DNA of 23,320 nt, taken from positions 1-23,320 of the forward strand of contig CALGZX010000059.1 in assembly GCA_937934165.1 (NCBI GenBank), given 5' to 3'. Made by a program: the position numbers and the translations under genes. Shown one piece after another: positions 15,282 to 21,030 of this stretch (position 1 is its first letter; each line of letters begins with the position of its first letter). The DNA comes from an uncultured Collinsella sp. Lineage in GTDB: Bacteria > Actinomycetota > Coriobacteriia > Coriobacteriales > Coriobacteriaceae. The notes below the pieces were generated by a model. The model did no database searches. It was not told the origin of the DNA and saw only the letters and a list, made by a program, of their open reading frames with translations.

Positions 15282-16183
15282 TCGAAAGCACCTACCAGCT
15301 CGTTGATGTCCTTTACGCCCTGGGACTCGGCCCAGGCCTCGAGCTCATGCGCGATCTTGAGCGAAGCGCACGGATCGACGAAGTTGGCCATGCCGACCGA
15401 CACGCAGGTGGCGCCGGCCAGGATAAACTCAGCCGCATCCTCGCCGGTCATGACACCGCCGACACCGTTGATGGGGATATCGACGGCCTGGGCAACCTCC
15501 CAGACCATGCGCACGGCGATGTGGTGGCACAGCGGGCCCGAAAGGCCGCCCTTGGGCTTGGCCACGCGGGACTTGCGGGTATGGACGTCGATGGCCATGC
15601 CCTGGATGGAGTTGATGACTGAAAGGCCGTCGGCGCCGGCAGCCTCGAGGGCCTTGGCGATCTCGGCGACGTTGACCGGCGCCATCTTCACGAACAGCGG
15701 CTTATCGGTCACCTTGCGGCAGGCAGCCATAACGGAAGAGGCGCCCTCGGGCGTGGAGCCCATGGCGGCACCGCCGGCGGCGATATTAGGGCAGCTCACG
15801 TTGATCTCGTAGCCGGCAGCCCAGGGGCACAGCTCGACATACATCTCGAGTGCGCGGACAAACTCGTCAACGGAGTGGCCGGCAACCTGACAGATGACCT
15901 GGCAGCCGTCCTTGGACAGCTGTTCGAGCCACGGACCGGACTCGCGGGCAAAGGCGGCCACGCCGGGGTTCTGAAGGCCCACGGAGTTGATCATACCGCC
16001 GGGAATCTCGGCCATGCGGGGCGCGGGATTGCCGGGCCAGGGCTCGGCTGCGCAACCCTTGGTGGTGATGGCACCCAGCTGGGAGACATCAAAGAAGTTC
16101 TGGAACTGCCAGCCGTAGCCAAAGGTACCGGCTGCGGTGTTAATGGGGTTTTGCATCTTGACGCCGCCGAAATCGACGGCCAT
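15275..16183 (-). CDS. pyrD: Dihydroorotate dehydrogenase, class 1B catalytic subunit
   Basis: This is a 302-residue FMN-containing subunit that oxidises dihydroorotate to orotate. In class 1B enzymes it works in a heterotetramer with PyrK, passing electrons to NAD+. The start AVDFGGVKMQNPINTAAGTFG fits the PyrDB N-terminus. The catalytic base is the cysteine C131 in EINVSCPN (class 2 enzymes have serine). MINSVGLQNPG and the FMN-phosphate region (INGVGGVMTGEDAAEF) are present. The start is taken as ATG 16183; GTG at 16189, two codons earlier, is an alternative, and neither has a strong ribosome binding site. The ORF continues open much further upstream only as a shadow of pyrK. pyrK ends 14 bases before the start. 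Confidence 0.94.
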   Translation of the reverse strand: MAVDFGGVKMQNPINTAAGTFGYGWQFQNFFDVSQLGAITTKGCAAEPWPGNPAPRMAEIPGGMINSVGLQNPGVAAFARESGPWLEQLSKDGCQVICQVAGHSVDEFVRALEMYVELCPWAAGYEINVSCPNIAAGGAAMGSTPEGASSVMAACRKVTDKPLFVKMAPVNVAEIAKALEAAGADGLSVINSIQGMAIDVHTRKSRVAKPKGGLSGPLCHHIAVRMVWEVAQAVDIPINGVGGVMTGEDAAEFILAGATCVSVGMANFVDPCASLKIAHELEAWAESQGVKDINELVGAFEC

Positions 16184-16197
16184 GTTCACGGTACCCA

Positions 16198-16989
16198 CTA
16201 GAAGACCACCACCTTGGAAGCATCGAACACGGGGCCGCACATGCAGGCGCCCTTCATACCGTCGACCGTCTCGACATTGCAGGTGTTGCAGGCGCCAAAG
16301 CCGCAGCTCATCATGCGCTCGAGCGACACCTCGCAGTACGCGCCGGCCTCGACGGCAGCGGCGGCGACCTTCTTCATCATGACGGCGGGGCCGCAGCTGG
16401 CCACATAGTCGTAGCCGCCCTCGCCGAGCAGCTCGGCTGCCGGGTCGGTGCAAAAACCGTGCGTGCCCAGCGTGCCATCATCGGTGCACACGTTAACCGT
16501 ATCGCACAGCGCGCGGAACTCATCGACGCCCACGGCCTTGGAAGCGGTACCAAAGCCCAGGCACACGTCGACATCCACGCCCTGCTCGGCAAGCTTGCCG
16601 GCGAGGCAGAGCACGGGCGGAACGCCGATGCCGCCCGCCACGAGCAGCGCCTTCCTGGTGCCCTCGGGAACAAGCCAGCCGCGGCCGCCAGGGCCCAACA
16701 GGTTGGACTTGGAGCCGGGGACCATCTGCGACAGACGACGGGTGTCGTCACCCACGACGGCGTACCACAGCTCGACGGTACCGGCCTGGGCGTCGGCGCG
16801 ATAGAAGCTCAGGGGCACGCGAAGCAGCGAGGACGCATCGCCGGGCACGGCGATGTTCACAAACTGACCGGGCTTGAGCGCACTTGCAAGCTTGGGGGCC
16901 GAGATGACGAGCGAGAAGATGCCGTCGGCGATCTCCTGGTTCGAGACGACCTCGAAGTCGTGCATGCGTGCAGTGGAAGGTGTGGGCAT
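16198..16989 (-). CDS. pyrK: Dihydroorotate dehydrogenase electron-transfer subunit
   Basis: This is a 263-residue PyrK, carrying FAD and a 2Fe-2S cluster that link PyrD to NAD+. The N-terminal FAD-binding beta-barrel contains GQFVNIAVPG and LLRVPLSFY (about 42-63). The NAD-binding part has LLVAGGIGVPP near 116. The C-terminal cluster cysteines are C229-x4-C234-x2-C237-x11-C249, exactly the PyrK spacing; a further C251 follows. The ATG at 16989 has GGAG 5 bases upstream. It is separated from pyrC by 92 bases that hold two hairpins, unlike the overlaps elsewhere in the operon. Confidence 0.94.
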   Translation of the reverse strand: MPTPSTARMHDFEVVSNQEIADGIFSLVISAPKLASALKPGQFVNIAVPGDASSLLRVPLSFYRADAQAGTVELWYAVVGDDTRRLSQMVPGSKSNLLGPGGRGWLVPEGTRKALLVAGGIGVPPVLCLAGKLAEQGVDVDVCLGFGTASKAVGVDEFRALCDTVNVCTDDGTLGTHGFCTDPAAELLGEGGYDYVASCGPAVMMKKVAAAAVEAGAYCEVSLERMMSCGFGACNTCNVETVDGMKGACMCGPVFDASKVVVF

Positions 16990-17004
16990 AGACGCTCCAA
17001 TCCC

Positions 17005-17061
17005 CCATGCGGTTGCATGGTCAAAACGAACAGAAAGCGCGGCACCGCAAGGGCACCGCGC
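17005..17061 (-). promoter_or_regulatory. Two hairpins in the pyrC-pyrK gap
   Basis: On the minus strand, a 10-bp GC-rich stem with two G-T wobble pairs (17037-17061) has a 5-base loop and is followed by TTTCTGTTCGTTTTG, weakly terminator-like. A second perfect 6-bp stem, CCATGC-AACC-GCATGG (17005-17020), lies just before the pyrK ribosome binding site. Possible roles are partial termination, RNA processing or translation control of pyrK. Confidence 0.4.
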
Positions 17062-17081
17062 ACAAAAGCGATAAGGCTATG

Positions 17082-18371
17082 CTAGCAGATGCAGCCGTCG
17101 GCGAGCGTCTGCTTACCGCCGACAAACACATCGGTGGCACGACCGGTAAGCGTGCGGCCGGCAAAACCGGAGTTCTCGGCGCGCGACTCATAACCGTCCT
17201 CGCCGACCGTCCAGGTGGCAGAGGGGTCGAACACGGTCAGGTCGGCAACGGAGCCCGCCTTGACCTGAACCTGGTCGAGGCCCAAAATCTCACGCGGCTT
17301 GATGGCCATGAGCTCGACCATGCGGCCCACGCTCATCTTGCCCGTGTTGACCAGCTCGGTGAGTACGAGCGACAGGGAGGTCTCGAGGCCGATCATGCCA
17401 AAGGGCGCAAGCTCGAACTCGCGGGCCTTCTCCCACGGAGTGTGGGGAGCGTGATCGGTGACGATAGCGTCGACGGTACCGTCGATGACGCCCTGACGGA
17501 TGGCCTCGGCGTCCTCCTCGGTACGCAGCGGCGGATTGACCTTGAGCGAGGTGTTGTAGGTCTCGTCCAGGTCGTTCTCGGTCAGGAACATGTGGTGCGG
17601 GGTGGCCTCGCAGGTAACCTGAACGCCAGCGGCCTTACCGGCACGCACGATCTCCAGACCATGGGCGGTGGAGATGTGCTGGATGTGCAGCTTGGCGCCG
17701 GTCAGCTTGGCGATCTCGATGTCGCGGGCGATCTGGAGCTCCTCGCCGGCAGCCGGCCAACCCTCGAGGGCCAGACGGGTCGAGACCTTGCCCTCGTTGA
17801 TCTGGCCATGGCCGACCAGGTCCTCGTCCTGGCAGTGGCTCATGAAGACCTTGCCGAACATCTTGCCGTAGTCCATGCAGCGACGGAGCATGCCCGCGCC
17901 CTGCACGCCGCGACCGTCATCGGTGAAGGCGACGGCGCCGTGGGCGACCATATCGCCCATCTCGGACATGGCCTCGCCCTTAAGACCGCGGGTCATGGCG
18001 CCCGACGGATAGACGCGGCAGTGGCCGACCTCGGCAGCGCGGGACTTGACGAACTCCACGACAGTGCCGTTATCGGTGACGGGATCGGTGTTGGGCATGG
18101 CGCACACGCCGGTAAAGCCGCCCTTGGCAGCTGCGCGGGTGCCGCTCTCGATGTCCTCTTTGACCTCGTAGCCGGGCTCGCGAAGGTGAACGTGCATGTC
18201 CACCAGGCCGGGGACGAGGTACTTGCCGGAAAGGTCGCGGACCTCGGCCCCCTCGACGGCGAGATTCTCGCCGACCTCGGCGATCTTGTCGCCGTCAATC
18301 AGGACGTCAACGACACCGTCAAGCTCAACGGACGGGTCGACGACGTGGGCATTCTTAAGAAGCAAGGCCAT
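17082..18371 (-). CDS. pyrC: Dihydroorotase (class I)
   Basis: This is a 429-residue zinc amidohydrolase that cyclises carbamoyl-aspartate to dihydroorotate. Metal ligands fit the 428-residue class I pattern: H60 and H62 (VDMHVHLREPG), the conserved aspartate around 151-152 (FTDDGRG), H179 (MSHCQDEDL), H232 (IQHIST) and D306 (TDHAPH). N- and C-terminal strands of the composite domain are present. The ATG at 18371 has GGAGGTG nearby, placed inside the pyrB coding sequence; the ORF extends further up only as a shadow of pyrB. The two genes overlap by 17 bases, which suggests coupled translation and equal synthesis. Confidence 0.95.
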   Translation of the reverse strand: MALLLKNAHVVDPSVELDGVVDVLIDGDKIAEVGENLAVEGAEVRDLSGKYLVPGLVDMHVHLREPGYEVKEDIESGTRAAAKGGFTGVCAMPNTDPVTDNGTVVEFVKSRAAEVGHCRVYPSGAMTRGLKGEAMSEMGDMVAHGAVAFTDDGRGVQGAGMLRRCMDYGKMFGKVFMSHCQDEDLVGHGQINEGKVSTRLALEGWPAAGEELQIARDIEIAKLTGAKLHIQHISTAHGLEIVRAGKAAGVQVTCEATPHHMFLTENDLDETYNTSLKVNPPLRTEEDAEAIRQGVIDGTVDAIVTDHAPHTPWEKAREFELAPFGMIGLETSLSLVLTELVNTGKMSVGRMVELMAIKPREILGLDQVQVKAGSVADLTVFDPSATWTVGEDGYESRAENSGFAGRTLTGRATDVFVGGKQTLADGCIC

Positions 18372-19299
18372 TATCGGCACCTCCAAGCAGCAGATACAGG
18401 ATAGCCATACGCACGCAGATACCGGCGTAGACCTGCTCCAGGATGACGGAGCGTTGCGGGTGGTCGGCCATATAGGAGTCGAACTCGACACCGCGGTTGA
18501 TGGGGCCCGGGTGGCAGATGATCGCGTCGGGCTTCATGAGCTTCTCGCGGTCCTTGGTCAGGCCGAAGAGCTTGTGGTACTCGCGAATGGTCGGGAACGG
18601 GGCACCCTCGAGGCGCTCCTGTTGCACGCGCAGCATGTAGACGACGTCCAGCTCGGGCAGGACGGAATCGAGGTCGCTCGTCACGTGGTCGCAGCCCAGG
18701 ACCTCGGGCGACGGCGGCAGCAGCGTGCCGGGGGCGACGGCGTAGGTCTCACAGCCCATTATCTTAAGGGCGGGGATCAGCGAGCCGCAGACGCGGGAGT
18801 GGGCGATATCGCCGACGACGGCGACCTTCAGACCGTGGAAGTCACCCTTGTGCTCCCAGATGGTGTACAGGTCGAGCAGGGCCTGCGTGGGATGGTTGTG
18901 CTTGCCGTCACCGGCGCAGATGACGCTCGCGGGCGAGTTCTGCGTGACGATGTAGGGAGCGCCGGCGTGCTTATCGCGAACGACGATGCAGTCGATCTTG
19001 TAGGCGTTGAGGGTCTCGACGGTGTCGACGAGGCTCTCGCCCTTGACCGTGGAGGTCGAGGAGCCGCCAAAGTTAAGGCTGTCGGCCGAAAGACGCTTCT
19101 CGGCGAGCTCGAAGGAGCTGCGGGTGCGCGTCGAGGGCTCGTTGAACATGTTGACGATGGTCTTGCCCTTGAGCGTGGGGACCTTCTTGATCGCACGCTC
19201 GTTGACCTCGGAGAACGCCTTGGCGGTCTCGAGGATGAGCTTGATGTCCTCTTCGGAGTACTCGGTAATGTCGATCAGGTGCTTATGGTTGAACGCCAC
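18355..19299 (-). CDS. pyrB: Aspartate carbamoyltransferase, catalytic chain
   Basis: This is a 314-residue aspartate transcarbamoylase catalytic subunit. The carbamoyl-phosphate-binding STRTRSSFE motif is at 56-64, followed by the mobile loop SADSLNFGGSSTSTVKGES. The C-terminal domain has the HPTQALLDLYTI and LRVQQER segments. No pyrI regulatory chain is nearby, so this is probably the unregulated trimer-type enzyme. The start is taken as GTG 19299, because the GGGAGGTGA site upstream is well spaced for it; GTG at 19311, overlapping the pyrR stop, would have the site directly against it and is less likely. The C-terminus overlaps pyrC by 17 bases. Confidence 0.94.
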   Translation of the reverse strand: MAFNHKHLIDITEYSEEDIKLILETAKAFSEVNERAIKKVPTLKGKTIVNMFNEPSTRTRSSFELAEKRLSADSLNFGGSSTSTVKGESLVDTVETLNAYKIDCIVVRDKHAGAPYIVTQNSPASVICAGDGKHNHPTQALLDLYTIWEHKGDFHGLKVAVVGDIAHSRVCGSLIPALKIMGCETYAVAPGTLLPPSPEVLGCDHVTSDLDSVLPELDVVYMLRVQQERLEGAPFPTIREYHKLFGLTKDREKLMKPDAIICHPGPINRGVEFDSYMADHPQRSVILEQVYAGICVRMAILYLLLGGADNGLAS

Positions 19300-19303
19300 G
19301 GTA

Positions 19304-19888
19304 CTACTCACCTCCCAGCGGCGCGGAGCCCACGTGGGAACCCGGCGCGACGTCGTTAATCTCGACGGCGGTGTGGCCGTCGACTTCCTTCATATATAGG
19401 TGCACGTTCTCCTCATGCGACGAGGGAACGTTCTTGCCGACAAAGTCCGGCGAGATGGGGAGCTCGCGGTGACCGCGGTCAACGAGAACTGCCAGCTCAA
19501 TACGGCTCGGACGGCCCAGATCCATGACGGCGTCCAGAGCAGCGCGGATGGTACGACCCGTGTACAGGATGTCGTCCACCAGCACGACGCGCTTGCCGTC
19601 GACGCTAAAGGGAATGTTGGTGGCGTGGATCGCGGGAGCGAAATTGGTCGCATAGTCATCGCGGTAGAAGCTGATGTCGAGGCTGCCGAGCGGAACGTCG
19701 ACGCCCTCGATCTCCTTGATCTCCTCGGCGAGCTTCTTTGCCAGAAGGTCGCCGCGCGTGACGATGCCGACCAGAGCGAGGTCTTCACAGCCCTCGTTGC
19801 GCTCGAGAATCTCGTGCGCGATGCGGGTCATCGCTCGATTGACGGCGGTCTCGTCCATGATGACCGCCTTGGGGGAAGTCGTGCCCAT
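19304..19888 (-). CDS. pyrR: PyrR pyrimidine operon regulator / uracil phosphoribosyltransferase
   Basis: This is a 194-residue PyrR. In the presence of UMP or UTP the protein binds pyr mRNA and favours termination; it usually also has weak uracil phosphoribosyltransferase activity. The PRPP-binding motif VVLVDDILYTGRT is at 101-113; VGIVTRGDLLAKKLA (40-54) and DISFYRDDYA (71-80) are family hallmarks. The ATG at 19888 is preceded by GAGGAAGGAG, a strong site. It is the first gene of the operon and sits directly behind an attenuator-like leader, which makes it the obvious regulator of that leader. Confidence 0.95.
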   Translation of the reverse strand: MGTTSPKAVIMDETAVNRAMTRIAHEILERNEGCEDLALVGIVTRGDLLAKKLAEEIKEIEGVDVPLGSLDISFYRDDYATNFAPAIHATNIPFSVDGKRVVLVDDILYTGRTIRAALDAVMDLGRPSRIELAVLVDRGHRELPISPDFVGKNVPSSHEENVHLYMKEVDGHTAVEINDVAPGSHVGSAPLGGE

Positions 19889-19927
19889 CGATCTCCTTCC
19901 TCACATGTCTTGACTGCTGACACAGTC

Positions 19928-20024
19928 AAAAAAATAGATGCCCGACCGCTTAAAGCGGACCAGACACCCACAGGAAAGGCTGCTCTTTGGCAGCTATGTA
20001 ATTCCATGTGGGTATCTCGTACCC
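19928..20024 (-). promoter_or_regulatory. pyr operon attenuator leader (PyrR type)
   Basis: Three competing structures can be drawn on the minus strand. (a) An anti-antiterminator hairpin GGGTA-CGAGA-TACCC (20024-20010), the candidate PyrR-binding stem. (b) An antiterminator in which GATACCCACA (20016-20007) pairs with TGTGGGTGTC (19972-19963) over 10 bp with one G-U pair, with an internal GCTGC/GCAGC hairpin. (c) A terminator (19969-19937) in which GGTGTCT pairs with GGGCATC and CCGC with GCGG, followed by TATTTTTTT (down to 19928). Structure (b) shares bases with both (a) and (c), so they exclude each other as in Bacillus pyr attenuators. The PyrR-binding consensus itself was not confirmed. 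Confidence 0.7.
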
Positions 20025-20042
20025 CTTTAATGGTCAAGGGAT

Positions 20043-20048
20043 AGTGTA
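20043..20048 (-). promoter_or_regulatory. Candidate -10 of the pyr operon
   Basis: The minus strand reads TACACT about 18 bases before the first leader hairpin and about 155 bases before the pyrR ATG. No convincing -35 was found (TCGCAA at 17-base spacing is weak). Its position at the leader's start is the main support. Confidence 0.45.
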
Positions 20049-20141
20049 GCCAACCTCGGGCTTAATTGCGAGCATAAATACAGAGCAATCCGTAAACGGA
20101 GCCCAATGCTCCATAAACCTATATATATTTGTGGGACGAGC

Positions 20142-20170
20142 TTGAAAACGCACGCACGAGCTGGCATAAT
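20142..20170 (+). promoter_or_regulatory. Distal plus-strand promoter, probably for rpmB
   Basis: TTGAAA (20142-20147), a 17-base spacer and CATAAT (20165-20170) make a good sigma-70-type promoter. It lies about 170 bases upstream of rpmB. The stretch between it and the proximal promoter holds only short inverted repeats (TGGCG/CGCCA at 20211-20230) and no credible gene. Confidence 0.55.
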
Positions 20171-20257
20171 CCCCTCTGCTGCACGCAAATCGGATCTACG
20201 TCCAGGGCCGTGGCGTGAGCACTATCGCCAAAAGAGGAATATCTCTGTGTAGATTAC

Positions 20258-20285
20258 GCACAGGGAGCTGCTTCTGTGCTATAGT
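20258..20285 (+). promoter_or_regulatory. Proximal rpmB promoter with inverted repeat
   Basis: An extended -10, TG C TATAGT, lies at 20277-20285, about 55 bases before the rpmB start. Perfect 6-bp inverted arms GCACAG (20258-20263) and CTGTGC (20274-20279) fill the spacer region and end at the -10, so they could be an operator or an RNA hairpin made from the distal promoter. Confidence 0.55.
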
Positions 20286-20339
20286 TCAGGCTTGTTTGTT
20301 AACGCGACATGTTCGTTTGTCGCCCAAGGAGGGTCAGTT

Positions 20340-20528
20340 ATGTCCAAAGTTTGCGAAGTTTGCGGAAAGCACCCCGTTGCCGGTCGCTCCATCAGCCACT
20401 CTCACCGCGTCACCAACCGTAAGTTCCGCCCCAACATCCAGCGCGTCTACGTCGTCGTCGATGGTCACCGTCGCAAGATGAACGTTTGCTCCACCTGCCT
20501 CAAGTCTGGCAAGGTTGCGCGCTCCTAA
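20340..20528 (+). CDS. rpmB: 50S ribosomal protein L28
   Basis: This is a 62-residue L28. It contains MSKVCEVCGKHPVAGRSISH, then NRKFRPNIQRV, the normal L28 core. Two CxxC pairs (C5/C8 and C50/C53) mark the zinc-binding C+ form. The ATG at 20340 has AAGGAGG 7 bases upstream; an in-frame ATG at 20292 is rejected because it would add a non-family 16-residue extension. The gene is monocistronic: two candidate promoters are upstream and an intrinsic terminator downstream. It is the first plus-strand gene of the window, divergent from the pyr operon. Confidence 0.95.
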   Translation: MSKVCEVCGKHPVAGRSISHSHRVTNRKFRPNIQRVYVVVDGHRRKMNVCSTCLKSGKVARS

Positions 20529-20596
20529 ATAAGGTCTTACCAACAAGTACCTCGGACTCTCCGGGTCAAAGACCTCGCGTTCATATAGAACTTACC

Positions 20597-20629
20597 AAAG
20601 GCGCCCTCACCTACGGAGGGCGCCTTTTT
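20597..20629 (+). terminator. Intrinsic terminator of rpmB
   Basis: AGGCGCCCTC (20599-20608) pairs perfectly with GAGGGCGCCT (20616-20625) around a 7-base loop and is followed by TTTT on the plus strand. It lies about 70 bases after the rpmB stop and only a few bases before the inverted-repeat element begins. Confidence 0.92.
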
Positions 20630-20632
20630 GCA

Positions 20633-20877
20633 CTCATTGGGGACAGACTTATATGAGGGTTTGCAGATGTCAAAGGGATCATAGCGCAGCTGGTATGCCT
20701 TGTAACTAACGGTACGCCTCGAGCGAGTCGGACGCACCTTACACGGGATTGAAATGGATGTAATCGAGTAGCTGCACCGCCTGTGTGTCCAACTTAACCG
20801 CGACCCGCGAATAGCGATTGTCAAACAGATGTCCCGTTTTCCCATCGAAATACTCATGAGAGTCTGTCCCCAATGAG
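20633..20877. mobile_element. Small element with GGGGACAGACT inverted repeats (RAYT/REP-type remnant)
   Basis: The 17-bp end CTCATTGGGGACAGACT (20633-20649) is repeated perfectly in inverted orientation at 20861-20877, enclosing 211 bases. The interior carries a minus-strand fragment of an IS200-like REP-associated transposase. GGGGACAGAC-type ends are, to my knowledge, typical of these elements in many gut bacteria. It sits in the gap between the rpmB terminator and the adhE control region and seems to disrupt no gene. No target duplication is obvious. Confidence 0.7.
20660..20858 (-). pseudogene. Decayed REP-associated (Y1, IS200-like) transposase fragment
   Basis: Reading from about 20858 on the minus strand gives HEYFDGKTGHLFDNRYSR, then LLDYIHFNPV, ending in a stop (TAA, 20741-20739). 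This matches the conserved C-terminal part of RAYT proteins (GHLxxxRYxS...LLxYIHxNPV). After that stop the family's Y-R-x-S-S-Y-x-A-Y segment can still be read as EAYR in the same frame and SYKAYQ in another, so there is at least one stop and one frameshift. The catalytic N-terminal half (HUH motif) is missing. It is a dead relic; mobility would need a transposase elsewhere. Confidence 0.7.
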
Positions 20878-20907
20878 CGGGGCGATGCAGCAGGTAGATA
20901 GTTTTAG

Positions 20908-20938
20908 TTGAATCGTTTCATTTAGTTGAAGCGTTTTA
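20908..20938 (+). promoter_or_regulatory. Two tandem palindromic operator-like sites upstream of adhE
   Basis: TTGAATCGTTTCA (20908-20920) and TTGAAGCGTTTTA (20926-20938) are near-palindromes of the TGAAnCGTTTCA type, 18 bases apart and on the same face of the helix. The shape, with a central CG, resembles LacI/GalR-family operators. They lie about 45 bases upstream of the -10 of adhE and could control it. The regulator is unknown. Confidence 0.45.
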
Positions 20939-20981
20939 GTGTGCCTTTTAGAGGAATCTTACCGTTCGCCGAATAATTTCT

Positions 20982-20990
20982 TGCTATCAT
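20982..20990 (+). promoter_or_regulatory. Extended -10 promoter of adhE
   Basis: TG C TATCAT lies 40 bases before the adhE ATG. A good -35 is lacking (TTACCG is at 20-base spacing), as expected for an extended -10 promoter. Confidence 0.55.
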
Positions 20991-21030
20991 GCAAGGCGTA
21001 GGGTAAATCTCCGATCGCAAGGAGACACAA

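Noticed and set aside
17007..19359. Long plus-strand open frames opposite pyrC and pyrB (17007-18404, 18196-19359)
   Set aside because: Both strands are open here, but the minus-strand reading has all dihydroorotase and ATCase catalytic motifs; the plus reading is a compositional mirror.
20215..20481. 88-codon plus-strand frame overlapping rpmB
   Set aside because: It overlaps L28 out of frame, begins with GTG lacking a ribosome binding site, and has no recognisable sequence.
20537..20857. 106-codon minus-strand frame between rpmB and adhE taken as an intact gene
   Set aside because: It crosses the rpmB terminator and an inverted repeat; the recognisable transposase homology is mostly in another frame with a stop, so it is treated as a pseudogene remnant.
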